Positions 28,319-39,607 are shown, numbered from the stretch's first letter. The stretch: 64,000 nucleotides of DNA from Gaetbulibacter saemankumensis DSM 17032 (GCF_000425645.1 NZ_AUDV01000006.1:248001-312000); one strand, 5' to 3'. The notes: generated by a model not told the origin, from the letters alone. Program-made: numbers and translations.

Positions 28319-28593
28319 ATTTATTTTATCGTTATAAGATTCATGTATCTAATAGCACTTTAGGTTTTCAGTCAAAAAAAACAGTAAGTTTTTATAAGAC
28401 TTAAAAACACCAATTCTTCCTCCTAAAATATATCTGTTAAATTAATAAAGTCTCTTAAAACGTGTTTTATAAGTCTTAGTATTTGTCTTTAATACTGAAC
28501 AAAACACACTTTGGTTTACACCCCTAATTCTAACCACATCATTTAGATCAAAACCTTTCAACTTATAAAACAATACATTATGACTTTGCATAA
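28319..28593. other. Intergenic region between DUF192 gene and secDF terminator, no gene seen
   Basis: AT-rich with no credible ORF or tRNA. It contains an inverted pair TAAGACTTA (28395-28403) and TAAGTCTTA (28470-28478) of unknown meaning. Confidence 0.4.
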
Positions 28594-28629
28594 AAAAAGC
28601 CTGTCAATATTGATATTGACAGGCTTTTT
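28594..28629. terminator. Bidirectional terminator between DUF192 gene and secDF
   Basis: Perfect inverted repeat AAAAAGCCTGTCAATAT around a 2-nt centre, with A and T flanks, between convergent genes. Confidence 0.93.
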
Positions 28630-28649
28630 AAATTATTAAAAACTACTTA

Positions 28650-31631
28650 TTAGTTTTTCTTTTTATTTAATTTCTTAACCGCATCAAACATTACAGGAGT
28701 TGCAATGAATAATGATGAATAAGTACCCACAATTACACCAACTATTAAGGCAAACATAAAGCCTCTAATTGAATCTCCACCAAAAATGAAGATTGCAAGT
28801 AATACCACTAATGTAGTTAAAGAGGTGTTTAAAGTTCTACTCAAGGTACTACTTAAAGATTCGTTTACAACACGTTTAAATTCCCAAGAAGTGTGCTCGT
28901 TAAAGTACTCTCTAATTCTATCGAAAACCACCACAGTATCATTTAACGAATACCCAATTACTGTAAGGATAGCCGCAATAAACGCCTGATCGATTTCCAT
29001 ACTAAAAGGCATAAATTTATAAGTAATAGAGAATACACCTAATACGATTAATACATCATGGAATACGGCTGCAACCGCTCCAAGAGAGTATTGCCATTTT
29101 TTGAATCGGAATAAGATATATAGGAACACCACTATTAAAGACCCTAAAATAGCCCAGAATGATGCTTGTTTAATATCATCTGCAATTGTAGGACTCACCT
29201 TAAATGATTCCATAATACCAACTTGCTTATTCTGATTGGTATTATCTATAAACTCTTCGTAAGTTATACCATCTAAATATGGTTGTAAAGCGTTATATAA
29301 ACCAGATCTGATTTCTTCATCAACTTCGGTACCCGTTTCATTTACTTTATATTTAGTAACGATTTTTAATTGGTTTGCACTACCTACAGTCTTAGCATTA
29401 GCACTTCCAAAAACGTCTACTAATTTCGCTGTAATTTCAGAAGCACTGACGTCTTCAGCAAATCGAACCTGGTAAGTTCTACCTCCAACAAAATCAACCC
29501 CTTGATCTAATCCATTAGTAAATAACGACCCTAAACCTAAAACAATGATAGTTCCAGAAACGATATACGCTACTTTACGCTTAATTAAGAATTCGATATG
29601 AATATTTCTAAATAAGTTTTTAGTAAGCGCTGTTGAGAAATCTAAATTACCACCACGGTTAGCATACCAGTCGATTAATAATCTGGTAATGAATATAGCC
29701 GTAAATAACGATGTACCAATACCAATTAATAAAGTTGTTGCGAAACCTTTAATGGGTCCTGTACCAAATACAAATAAAATTAACGCTGTTAACCCAGTAG
29801 TAATATTGGCATCTAAAATTGAAGATAAGGCATTGTTAAATCCATCCTGAATAGCTTCTTTTTGTCCCTTACCTTTAGTTATTTCTTCACGTATACGCTC
29901 AAATATAAGTACGTTAGCATCCACCGACATACCAATAGTTAACACAATACCGGCAATACCAGGTAATGTTAATACTGCTCCTAATCCAGAAAGGATTCCG
30001 AAGATTAACAAGATGTTTAATAACATTGCAATATCGGCAAAAGCACCTACTTTACCGTAGTAAAACACCATCCACAACAGCACTAATACTAAAGCAATCA
30101 TAAACGACATTGTACCACTATCAATAGCTTCCTGACCCAAAGAAGGTCCTACAACTTCGCTTGCAATAATGTCTGCCGACGCCGGTAATTTACCTGCACG
30201 TAAAACGTTTGCTAAATCGACTGCTTCATTTAAAGTAAAGTTTCCAGAAATTTCTGAGTTTCCACCAGAAATAGGACCTGAAGTAACTCCTGGAGCAGAA
30301 TACACCACGTTATCTAAAACAATAGCAATCTGACTACCTTGAGAATAAGCTCTTCCGGTCATTTCTTCCCAAATCTTCGCACCTTTTGCATTCATTTGCA
30401 TAGATACCGTTGGTTTTCCTGTTGGTCCGAATGCATTACGAGCATCGGTAACTACAGCACCACTTAATTCAGGAGTATTATCTCTGTTACCGACTAAGGC
30501 ATATAAATCTACTAACTCGCTATCTTTTTCTGGCTTACCAAAAGCAAATTTCACATAACGTAATTCAGCAGGTAATAATGATTTTACCTGAGGCATATTT
30601 AAATACTCTAAAACAGTTGCTTTATCTTCAGCCGCAAAACGAGCCACGATAGGACCTCCCTGGTAACCTTGTCCTCGAAGTAAGTCGAAAATTGGATTTA
30701 CAGTTTTCACTTCTGTAGAATCGGTTGTGGCATCTCCTAATAGATCATCAATGGTAGAATCATCTGCAGATTCTTCATCGGCACTTTTTGGAGCTTCTTC
30801 ATCCGCATCAACCTTAACAATATCTTTTAACGTTTCATTAGCTTGTATTAAAAAGTTAAAAAATTGCTCGCCTTTGTATGCATCCCAAAACTCCAATTGA
30901 GCCGTACTTTGTAATAAAGCTGTTGCTCTTTCAACATCTTTAACACCCGGTAACTCTACAAGGATACGACCAGAATCTCCTAAACGCTGAATGTTTGGAG
31001 ATGTAACACCAAACTCATCGATACGCTTACGTAATACTTCAAAAGCCGAAACAATAGACTCATCTATTTTTGTTTCAATTACTTTTTTAACCTGATCGTC
31101 GGTCATAGTACCGTCAATCTCTCCATCTAATGCCTTCGTATAAAAGATATCTGGTGAGGCTAATTTTGTATCACCTTTAATTTTATCGAAAGCAATAAAG
31201 AAATCCTGTAAATACGTATTCTGACTTTCTCTTTGAAGTGCAGAAGCATCATCTAAGGCCTTATTGAAAACAGGGTTTTTACTGTGATTTGCTAATCCTT
31301 TTAAGATATCTTTTACAGACACCTGAAGAATTACATTGATACCACCTTTTAAATCTAATCCAAGGTTCATGGCTTTTGCTTTCACATCATTATAAGTGAA
31401 CTTTGCAATTCCAATATTGAATACGGTATCATTAGCGATACTTTCTAAATATTCAATCTCCTCGGCACTACGCTTGGCGCGGTAATTCTCTTCATCTTCA
31501 GAGATTTTATTAATTGCCATCTCCTCGGCATTACGCTCTATTTGACTTGCTTTAAACGTGAATGAAAGCTGATAAATACTTACTAATCCGAATAAAACAG
31601 CAAATAATTTTACTAATCCTTTATTTTGCAT
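28650..31631 (-). CDS. secDF: Fused protein translocase subunits SecD-SecF
   Basis: Proton-driven accessory translocase that pulls exported proteins through SecYEG. The SecD half has an N-terminal membrane helix, FGLDLKGGINVILQV near residue 88, the P1 domain with EVLRKRIDEFGVTSPNIQRLG near 205, an acidic linker (DEEAPKSADEESADDSTIDD), and membrane helices. The SecF half (from ~640) has VDFVGGRTYQV, VIGYSLNDTVVVFDRIRE and NTSLTTLVVLLA. Total 993 residues; the fusion is typical of Bacteroidota. It is followed by a strong terminator. Confidence 0.96.
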   Translation of the reverse strand: MQNKGLVKLFAVLFGLVSIYQLSFTFKASQIERNAEEMAINKISEDEENYRAKRSAEEIEYLESIANDTVFNIGIAKFTYNDVKAKAMNLGLDLKGGINVILQVSVKDILKGLANHSKNPVFNKALDDASALQRESQNTYLQDFFIAFDKIKGDTKLASPDIFYTKALDGEIDGTMTDDQVKKVIETKIDESIVSAFEVLRKRIDEFGVTSPNIQRLGDSGRILVELPGVKDVERATALLQSTAQLEFWDAYKGEQFFNFLIQANETLKDIVKVDADEEAPKSADEESADDSTIDDLLGDATTDSTEVKTVNPIFDLLRGQGYQGGPIVARFAAEDKATVLEYLNMPQVKSLLPAELRYVKFAFGKPEKDSELVDLYALVGNRDNTPELSGAVVTDARNAFGPTGKPTVSMQMNAKGAKIWEEMTGRAYSQGSQIAIVLDNVVYSAPGVTSGPISGGNSEISGNFTLNEAVDLANVLRAGKLPASADIIASEVVGPSLGQEAIDSGTMSFMIALVLVLLWMVFYYGKVGAFADIAMLLNILLIFGILSGLGAVLTLPGIAGIVLTIGMSVDANVLIFERIREEITKGKGQKEAIQDGFNNALSSILDANITTGLTALILFVFGTGPIKGFATTLLIGIGTSLFTAIFITRLLIDWYANRGGNLDFSTALTKNLFRNIHIEFLIKRKVAYIVSGTIIVLGLGSLFTNGLDQGVDFVGGRTYQVRFAEDVSASEITAKLVDVFGSANAKTVGSANQLKIVTKYKVNETGTEVDEEIRSGLYNALQPYLDGITYEEFIDNTNQNKQVGIMESFKVSPTIADDIKQASFWAILGSLIVVFLYILFRFKKWQYSLGAVAAVFHDVLIVLGVFSITYKFMPFSMEIDQAFIAAILTVIGYSLNDTVVVFDRIREYFNEHTSWEFKRVVNESLSSTLSRTLNTSLTTLVVLLAIFIFGGDSIRGFMFALIVGVIVGTYSSLFIATPVMFDAVKKLNKKKN

Positions 31632-31826
31632 GTTTTTAATGTTTCGTTAAAACACCTTATAGTATTACTGTACTCGGCATTTTAACCTTTAAATTTGGTT
31701 AATTGAATGTATGAAAGTCTAAAAAATTACGTGTTGTAATTCTTTATTTTTTAATAATAAGTTTCTGTAATCATCGGGATAGTCACTTTAAATTACACTT
31801 TAAAGTGGTCTTATAACAAAGCATCC

Positions 31827-32444
31827 CTAAGCAATAGGTCCTGCTCGACCTTCTGGAATATTGCCTAATGTATTATCTATAGCAATTGCTATATTTTTGA
31901 AGACTTTTATGGCTTCTTCAGAAATTTTATTAGCGCCATGTGCATTTACATTATTAGAGTAGAAATACACATTCGGATTATAAAATCGATCTAAATCTTG
32001 TTTAGCCGTAAGGACACATTTACCATCTAAATCCCAACCAGTATTACTGGTTTTTTGAATTTCATAGACATTAAGATTGTAGTTTTTAGAATCCTTCTCA
32101 GTCGGTAAATCGGAAGTTTTAGAGATTTGACCATTAGAAGCATAGTTTAACTTCAGATTTTCATTTACAGACAATAAGCGCTTTACACTTGCAACATTAG
32201 CAGCACTATAATAACTAATCTTAATCTGACCGTCCTGAAGCTCTTGAACATTAATATGTCTAACACCAATAGCATGAAGCTGTTCTTTAACAACCACAAT
32301 AGCACTTTCGGTTTCAGCAGATGTGATTGTTGCATCCGTGAATTGCAATACTATTTCCTGATTAGGTTCAGAAATTTGATTCTGATATATACCTAAAGCA
32401 GTAATAATTATTAATAAAGCACCAAAGTACCATTTTGCTCTCAT
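31827..32444 (-). CDS. Membrane-anchored protein with SecD-P1-like segment, unknown function
   Basis: Unrecognised protein of 205 residues: an N-terminal transmembrane helix (WYFGALLIIITALGIYQ) and a large extracytoplasmic part. Residues ~45-100 (VVVKEQLHAIGVRHINVQEL, then DGQIKISYY and VKRLLSVNENLKL) resemble the P1 ferredoxin-like motif of SecD in the neighbouring secDF gene. The pattern aligned by eye is helix, GVxxxNxQxLxDxGxI strand, then a second helix ending in LL. The C-terminal half has no clear match. It lies between mdh and secDF on the same strand. A link to protein export is inference. Confidence 0.65.
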   Translation of the reverse strand: MRAKWYFGALLIIITALGIYQNQISEPNQEIVLQFTDATITSAETESAIVVVKEQLHAIGVRHINVQELQDGQIKISYYSAANVASVKRLLSVNENLKLNYASNGQISKTSDLPTEKDSKNYNLNVYEIQKTSNTGWDLDGKCVLTAKQDLDRFYNPNVYFYSNNVNAHGANKISEEAIKVFKNIAIAIDNTLGNIPEGRAGPIA

Positions 32445-32455
32445 GCGCCAAATAT

Positions 32456-32487
32456 AAAAAAATAAAGACTGTATTTCTACAGTCTTT
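32456..32487 (-). terminator. Terminator of mdh
   Basis: Stem AAAGACTGTA / TACAGTCTTT with a 4-nt loop. On the minus strand it is followed by a U-rich run. It lies between mdh and the next minus-strand gene. Confidence 0.85.
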
Positions 32488-32516
32488 AAATAATTTATGT
32501 GATAATATATGGATTA

Positions 32517-33443
32517 TTAAAATTCTAACAAACCATTTGTCTTTCTAACGCCTTCGGCACTTGATTGCATATGTGCTTTTTCAGCATCACTTAATGGAAT
32601 ATCAACGATTTTTTCAATACCATTTTTACCTAAAATAACAGGTACACCAATACAAATATCTTCTAAACCGTACTCACCTTCTAATAAAGTAGAACATGGG
32701 AACATTTTCTTTTGGTCGCAAGCAATTGCCTGAACTAATCCACTTACTGCTGCTCCAGGAGCGTACCATGCTGAAGTTCCTAATAATTTCGTTAGTGTCG
32801 CACCTCCCACTTTAGTATCGGCTGCAACCTGCTCTAAACGTTCTTCACTTAAAAATTCTGAAACTCTTACACTATTTCTGGTTGCATGCGAGGTTAAAGG
32901 CACCATACCAGTATCACTATGCCCTCCAATTACCATACCATCAACATCACTAATAGGTGCTCCCAAAGCTTCTGCTAATCGATATTTAAAACGTGCAGAA
33001 TCTAAAGCGCCACCCATACCAATAATTCTATTTTTAGGTAACCCTGTAGATTTATGCACCAAATAGGTCATAGTATCCATTGGATTACTTACCACGATAA
33101 TAATAGCATTAGGAGAATGCTCAATTAAATTAGAAGAAACCGTTTTTACAATACCTGCATTAATTCCTATTAATTCTTCGCGAGTCATTCCTGGTTTACG
33201 AGGAATACCTGAGGTAATAACACAAATATCGCTATTAGCTGTTTGACTATAATCGTTAGTTACACCTGTAATGGTGGTATCGAACCCATTTAACGAAGCT
33301 GTTTGCATTAAATCCATAGCTTTACCTTCGGCATAACCTTCTTTAATGTCTAACAAAACTACTTCTGAAGCAAAATCTTTAATCGCAATGTACTCCGCAC
33401 AACTGGCTCCTACAGCTCCCGCACCTACTACTGTTACTTTCAT
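32517..33443 (-). CDS. mdh: Malate dehydrogenase (LDH-like type)
   Basis: NAD-dependent malate/oxaloacetate interconversion in the TCA cycle. Rossmann motif VVGAGAVGASCAEYIA at residues 4-19 with LLDIKEGYAEGKAMDLMQ. Substrate-binding loop SGIPRKPGMTREELIGIN, VVSNPMDTMTYLV, and the catalytic His in VIGGHSDTGMVPLT near residue 172. 308 residues, the short LDH-like class usual in Bacteroidota. It has its own terminator downstream. Confidence 0.95.
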   Translation of the reverse strand: MKVTVVGAGAVGASCAEYIAIKDFASEVVLLDIKEGYAEGKAMDLMQTASLNGFDTTITGVTNDYSQTANSDICVITSGIPRKPGMTREELIGINAGIVKTVSSNLIEHSPNAIIIVVSNPMDTMTYLVHKSTGLPKNRIIGMGGALDSARFKYRLAEALGAPISDVDGMVIGGHSDTGMVPLTSHATRNSVRVSEFLSEERLEQVAADTKVGGATLTKLLGTSAWYAPGAAVSGLVQAIACDQKKMFPCSTLLEGEYGLEDICIGVPVILGKNGIEKIVDIPLSDAEKAHMQSSAEGVRKTNGLLEF

Positions 33444-33570
33444 GTCTTAAAATTTAATATTTTATAGTTAACTTTATTCTTCCACTTTGTTAGTCTAACA
33501 AATTTCCATAGACTAAAGTGTTTATTTTATGATATTAGTCATGCAAATTACAAATTATAATACTCTAAAT

Positions 33571-33603
33571 AAAAAAGTGAAAGATATTATCTTTCACTTT
33601 TTT
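33571..33603 (-). terminator. Terminator of the DUF6588-like gene
   Basis: Nearly perfect inverted repeat AAAAAAGTGAAAGATA / TATCTTTCACTTTTTT. It lies between two minus-strand genes, so it ends the upstream DUF6588-like transcript. Confidence 0.9.
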
Positions 33604-33667
33604 ATATTATTTTTTTAAATATCATTTAAACCATAAATCGCATAAATTTAATTTATGTAAAATGATA

Positions 33668-34690
33668 TTATCTAAATCCAAAATTTAAACCAATAGCAAA
33701 GGAATTAAACTCCGAAATATGATATTCTGCATTTAGTCTGAAAACGCTTAGTTTTAGTTTTGCCCCTATAGTTCCACGAACAGATTCCACCGTACTTGTT
33801 ACAGAAAAAGGATCGGTAACCGTTTCACTAAGTACGCCATTATTAACTTGATACGTTCCTAATACATCAGAGGATGACTCACCTGAAATATACCCAACAC
33901 CACCATAAAAATTAATAACTGGTAATTTTGTTGAAGCAATCAATTGAAACAACCAAGTATCGGTTGAGTTTTCAATGCGTTGATCTTGACCAAAGATTCC
34001 AGAAGACTCTGTTAAATCGTACTCACCTCCTAAATGTGTATAAGCCACTAACCCTGATACTGCCACTGGCAATATTTTATCTGCTGGTAACCATTTTGTG
34101 AATTCTGCTTGCAAAGCACCACCAACCATACTGGCTTCAAATTCATCGGTTTTAACTTTTGGTAATAAACGAGCCTTTACTTCCAAACCTTTTATTAAAC
34201 CAAGGGCACCCTGAATATAGCCTGTTGGCATATAATCGATACCTACCCCGGATGGCAATGTTATGCGATCTTCAATTAAGGGATTTATTTTCGATTTGAT
34301 AATTAATTCAACATCCTCCTTGTTTTCTCCAAACACGCTAGAAACATTTTTAGAAACTACATTTGGGCCGTCTGCAAATTCAACCTTGAAATTATAATCA
34401 TCACTGTTATAATCTGCTATATTCATCGTAAATGTTCTATCGGCCTTTTTGGCAATAGCAGCATTGGCGATAATAGAAATTTCGAAACCTCCTAATGGTT
34501 TTGAGTCTCCCGAATTAAACCAGTTAGCATTCATACTATGCATTACAGCCTTAGCCCCTGGGTTTAAAAAATCGTTAGAGAAACGCTCCGCATTTTCTAC
34601 ACCAGCATCTAACAAACCTCCCAACCCACTTTGAGCATGTAAACTCATTGCTGCCATAACAGCCATTACTGATAGAATTATTTTTTTCAT
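33668..34690 (-). CDS. DUF6588-like outer-membrane-type protein
   Basis: Exported protein of 340 residues with a signal peptide (MKKIILSVMAVMAAMSLHAQ). I start at 34690 rather than at an upstream ATG, because the longer reading would place foreign sequence before the signal peptide and would run across the predicted promoter. The mature part has alternating strands, ends in FAIGLNFGFR with a C-terminal aromatic-Arg, and contains GALGLIKGLEVKARLLP, FYGGVGYISGESSS. This is consistent with a beta-barrel of the DUF6588 family. Function unknown. Confidence 0.78.
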   Translation of the reverse strand: MKKIILSVMAVMAAMSLHAQSGLGGLLDAGVENAERFSNDFLNPGAKAVMHSMNANWFNSGDSKPLGGFEISIIANAAIAKKADRTFTMNIADYNSDDYNFKVEFADGPNVVSKNVSSVFGENKEDVELIIKSKINPLIEDRITLPSGVGIDYMPTGYIQGALGLIKGLEVKARLLPKVKTDEFEASMVGGALQAEFTKWLPADKILPVAVSGLVAYTHLGGEYDLTESSGIFGQDQRIENSTDTWLFQLIASTKLPVINFYGGVGYISGESSSDVLGTYQVNNGVLSETVTDPFSVTSTVESVRGTIGAKLKLSVFRLNAEYHISEFNSFAIGLNFGFR

Positions 34691-34711
34691 GTATTTTAAA
34701 TTTGGTTCGTA

Positions 34712-34741
34712 CAAAAATATAGAAAACACATTCACAAACAA
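34712..34741 (-). promoter_or_regulatory. Promoter of the DUF6588-like gene
   Basis: On the minus strand: TTG (34741-34739), 19-nt spacer, TATTTTTG (34719-34712). Both elements match the flavobacterial consensus, and the -7 element lies 21 bp before the chosen start codon. Confidence 0.65.
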
Positions 34742-34972
34742 CATTTTATCGGTTAATTTTACCTTTAATCGATAAATATTATTAAAAACACCCTATTACT
34801 CCAACATTAAATAACACCCACAATATTCTTAAAATTCGACGTTTTATTTAAAGAACATTTCTAAAACCAACTTATATTTTGGCTTATTTTAAAAATATAA
34901 ATTAGATTTGAACTTACATAGCAGAGGTTTTAAATTAGATAATTTATTATAACTCTGTATAATTTACGTCCC

Positions 34973-35737
34973 ATGAAATTAAAATTAGCACTAATACTTA
35001 CTGCTGTATTTTTGTCATTCAGTTGTAGTCAGGATACCACTACTGATTCAAAACAAAACATTGTTAACAACCGACAAACCACAGGAAGCTCAGCAAATGA
35101 CATTTTATCTGATAACACTTTTAAAAGTTTAGTGATCGAACTAGTATACGTAGAAGGATTTCAACCCAGACAGGCTAGCATTGATAATTTTGTTACTTTT
35201 TTAACAAATCACACCTACAAACCTAATGGAATAGATGTACAAGTACGATCCATACCTAGCTTAGGAACAGAAACGTATTCTACCGAAGACATAGCGGATA
35301 TCGAAAGAGAAAACAGAACACAATACAATACAAAGGATAAGCTTGCTATTTGGGCTTTCTTTACAGATGGTAAATCAGATAAGGATGAATCTAATAGTGT
35401 TGTCCTAGGAACAGCTTATTGGAACACTTCATTTGTTATTTTCGAAGAAACCATTCAGGGTTTAAGCAACAGTCCTATAGAACCCAGCCGAAGTTTATTG
35501 GAAAGTACCGTTATAAACCATGAGCTAGGCCATTTACTAGGATTAACAAATTTAGGAACAGATATGCAAACCGACCATGAAGACACCAATCATCCTAAAC
35601 ATTGTAATGATGAAGATTGCCTAATGTACTGGGAAGCAGAATCAGCGGCAGCCATATCAAATTTATCAAACACTAGTACGCCCCCACCTTTAGACGCGCA
35701 GTGCCTTGCCGATTTAAAAGCAAATGGAGGTAAATAA
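34973..35737 (+). CDS. Zinc metalloprotease lipoprotein (archaemetzincin-like C-terminal signature)
   Basis: Exported lipoprotein of 254 residues: signal peptide MKLKLALILTAVFLSFSCSQ with lipobox Cys 18. The catalytic motif NHELGHLLGLTN (HExxHxxG) begins near residue 182. It is followed by HPKHCNDEDCLMYW, giving CxxxxCxM as in archaemetzincins, with Met at the expected Met-turn. The third zinc ligand is not obvious: the usual position is Asn, and His residues follow in the DHEDTNHPKH stretch. It may degrade proteins outside the cytoplasm. The substrate is unknown. Confidence 0.78.
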   Translation: MKLKLALILTAVFLSFSCSQDTTTDSKQNIVNNRQTTGSSANDILSDNTFKSLVIELVYVEGFQPRQASIDNFVTFLTNHTYKPNGIDVQVRSIPSLGTETYSTEDIADIERENRTQYNTKDKLAIWAFFTDGKSDKDESNSVVLGTAYWNTSFVIFEETIQGLSNSPIEPSRSLLESTVINHELGHLLGLTNLGTDMQTDHEDTNHPKHCNDEDCLMYWEAESAAAISNLSNTSTPPPLDAQCLADLKANGGK

Positions 35738-35745
35738 AACTATTA

Positions 35746-35790
35746 ATAACCATAAAAAAAGCCGCTATAAGCGGCTTTTTTTATGGTTAT
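35746..35790. terminator. Bidirectional terminator, 21-bp perfect stem
   Basis: Perfect inverted repeat with a 3-nt loop; the GC core AAGCCGCT / AGCGGCTT is flanked by A7 and T7 and further paired sequence. It separates the convergent protease and gyrB genes. Confidence 0.94.
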
Positions 35791-35804
35791 AATTTACTAA
35801 CTTT

Positions 35805-37757
<1,953 letters not shown>

Positions 37758-37792
37758 TTAAATATTATCTTTTTAGTTAAGCTTTATATCAC

Positions 37793-37816
37793 AAAAAAAG
37801 ATGCTGAAAAGCATCC
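37793..37816 (-). promoter_or_regulatory. Terminator-like hairpin in the gyrB leader (possible attenuator)
   Basis: On the minus strand GGATGCT-TTTC-AGCATC is followed by seven T. It has every feature of an intrinsic terminator, but lies 39 bp upstream of the gyrB start on the same strand, with no minus-strand gene before it to terminate. Confidence 0.6.
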
Positions 37817-37830
37817 TTTCTGAATACAAA

Positions 37831-37838
37831 CAAATATA
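37831..37838 (-). promoter_or_regulatory. -7 promoter element for gyrB
   Basis: TATATTTG on the minus strand fits TAnnTTTG. It would place the transcript start near 37825, just upstream of the hairpin. No clear -33 TTG was found. Confidence 0.45.
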
Positions 37839-38131
37839 GTAAATTCTAAGGCTTTCAGAAAGCTTTTTATCGATACATGCATAAAATTATCAACATTTGT
37901 TAATTTCGAGAAACTAGCTTAAATCGCTTAAAAATCATCTTAAAATCGATTTTAACAAATTTCAACTCGTTTTTAAAAGATAATTTTCAGAAAGTCGTTC
38001 TAAAGTCTTATTTTAATACTTGAAAACCATTTTAAAATCAAATAAATCCTCTAAAAATTCAAAATAAGAGGGTTTAAAAGAAAAAAAATTAGAATATGAT
38101 GTATGTCACTTTTTTAGACTTAAGTAAACAA
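37839..38131. other. AT-rich divergent intergenic region between gyrB and porin gene
   Basis: No gene seen. It contains a 16-bp perfect palindrome TTAAAATCGATTTTAA (37940-37955), a weak hairpin (GCTTT-CAG-AAAGC plus T-run, 37851-37868) and many TTTTAAA tracts. It could hold promoters or a small RNA, but nothing is firm. Confidence 0.4.
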
Positions 38132-38139
38132 TAATTTTG
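38132..38139 (+). promoter_or_regulatory. -7 promoter element before the porin gene
   Basis: TAATTTTG matches TAnnTTTG, 23 bp before the ATG. The -33 position is T-rich without a clear TTG. Confidence 0.45.
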
Positions 38140-38162
38140 TTCCTTCACTAACAAATTACCTT

Positions 38163-39428
38163 ATGAAAAGACCAATTACAAAAGTCTTAATTACTTTACT
38201 TTTAACATTAAGTTTTACGTTTTATTCTTTCAGTCAGGAACCAAAACCATTCAAACCAACTATCAAGTGGAATCTTAAGTCTCAATTTTGGCTAAGGTAT
38301 TCCGACCTTAATGAAGGTTCTGAAATTCACGGCGAACCCACATCAGATTTTTTCGATGTTTCTATTCGAAGATTACGCATCCCTGTTTCATCTCAAATTA
38401 CCCCTAAAATATTTGCCTATGCTATTTTTGGAGGCAACAATTATAACTTTAAAGGAGATTCTTTCCCAATTGGAGTCCTAGATTTATATATTGAATATTC
38501 ATTTTTTAAACAATTTGAAATTGGTTTTGGAAAATCGGGCTGGCAAGGATTAAACCGTTGGAACATTAGATCAAGTATGACACTTATGGGACTGGATTCA
38601 CCTCTCTTTACTTTAAACTCCGTGGAGATTAATGATGACATAGGTCGCTTATTCGGTTTTTGGTTTAAAGGTCAAGCAGATAAATTTGACTATAGAATGA
38701 CTTTTAACCGTCCCTTTTATGTTAAAAAAATCCCGAATGGTTCGGTAAATTTTGCTAATAATAAACCTAGAGTAAAAACCTCGGCGTATGTTAAATATCA
38801 AATTTTTGAACACGAATCTAATAAATCTGCATACCAAATAGGTACCTATCTACAAAATAAGAAAGTTTTTAATATTGGTGCCGGTTTTCAATTTCAACCC
38901 GAAGCTATGAGTGACGGTGATGCAAACCTTCCTGAAACCAATATTTATGATATTTCACATTTTGCTGCAGACTCTTTTTTAAACCTACCATTAGCAAATG
39001 GTAATGCCATTACGGCTTATCTTGGCTATTACGATTATGATTTTGGAAAAAATTACATTCGTAATGTGGGTGCCAACAACCCCACTACCGGCGGAGGTAC
39101 AGACTTTAACGGACCAGGAGTTGCCTTTCCTATGATTGGTACAGGCACAACATGGTACGGACAATTTGGTTATGCATTTAAGCAAACACAGATATTAAAT
39201 CATTTAACAGTAATTCAACCTAATATTGCGGTACAATATTCTGATTGGGATGCGTTAAATAATCATATGACAGTTTATGATTTTACTGTAAACTTTCTTA
39301 TTAACGGGTCTCAAGGCAATAAAATAAGCTTAGGATATCAGCATCGACCAATCTTTGAAGCCGAAACCTTAAAACAAAAAGACTACAAAGGCATGGCTGT
39401 TCTTCAATATCAAATTTCATTGAAATAA
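38163..39428 (+). CDS. Outer-membrane porin, phosphate-selective porin O/P-like
   Basis: Beta-barrel outer-membrane protein of 421 residues with signal peptide ending SFSQ. Typical porin features: KWNLKSQFWLRYSDLN at the start of the mature part, FFDVSIRRLRIPVSSQITPKIFAYAIFGGNN, FEIGFGKSGWQGLNRW, and a C-terminal strand MAVLQYQISLK. The pattern resembles the O/P porin superfamily (PF07396). The solute is unknown. It is a single-gene unit between gyrB and the Asn-tRNA operon. Confidence 0.8.
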   Translation: MKRPITKVLITLLLTLSFTFYSFSQEPKPFKPTIKWNLKSQFWLRYSDLNEGSEIHGEPTSDFFDVSIRRLRIPVSSQITPKIFAYAIFGGNNYNFKGDSFPIGVLDLYIEYSFFKQFEIGFGKSGWQGLNRWNIRSSMTLMGLDSPLFTLNSVEINDDIGRLFGFWFKGQADKFDYRMTFNRPFYVKKIPNGSVNFANNKPRVKTSAYVKYQIFEHESNKSAYQIGTYLQNKKVFNIGAGFQFQPEAMSDGDANLPETNIYDISHFAADSFLNLPLANGNAITAYLGYYDYDFGKNYIRNVGANNPTTGGGTDFNGPGVAFPMIGTGTTWYGQFGYAFKQTQILNHLTVIQPNIAVQYSDWDALNNHMTVYDFTVNFLINGSQGNKISLGYQHRPIFEAETLKQKDYKGMAVLQYQISLK

Positions 39429-39607
39429 CTATCTATAAAAGAGTTCTAAATCAATTCTAACAAGCCTTTTGGAGAAATTGTTTTAATAATTTTAAGGATT
39501 ATTTTAAATCGATTATAGAAAAAACAAATTAAACATACGTTTATTAACAATTCTACAATAGACCAAATCTGAATAAAAAAAATTACTCCTAGTCTATTTA
39601 TTCTATA

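Noticed and set aside
28395-28478. TAAGACTTA / TAAGTCTTA inverted pair in the secDF-DUF192 gap
   Set aside because: Arms only 9 bp, far apart and AT-rich; no neighbouring promoter. Recorded in the intergenic entry only.
31786-31807. CACTTTAAAGTG palindrome between secDF and the SecD-P1-like gene
   Set aside because: Lacks a U run on either strand and is too AT-rich to be a terminator; possible but unsupported operator.
35746-35790. 21-bp perfect inverted repeat as a mobile-element end
   Set aside because: The A and T runs and position between convergent genes identify it as a bidirectional terminator; no transposase or target duplication is present.
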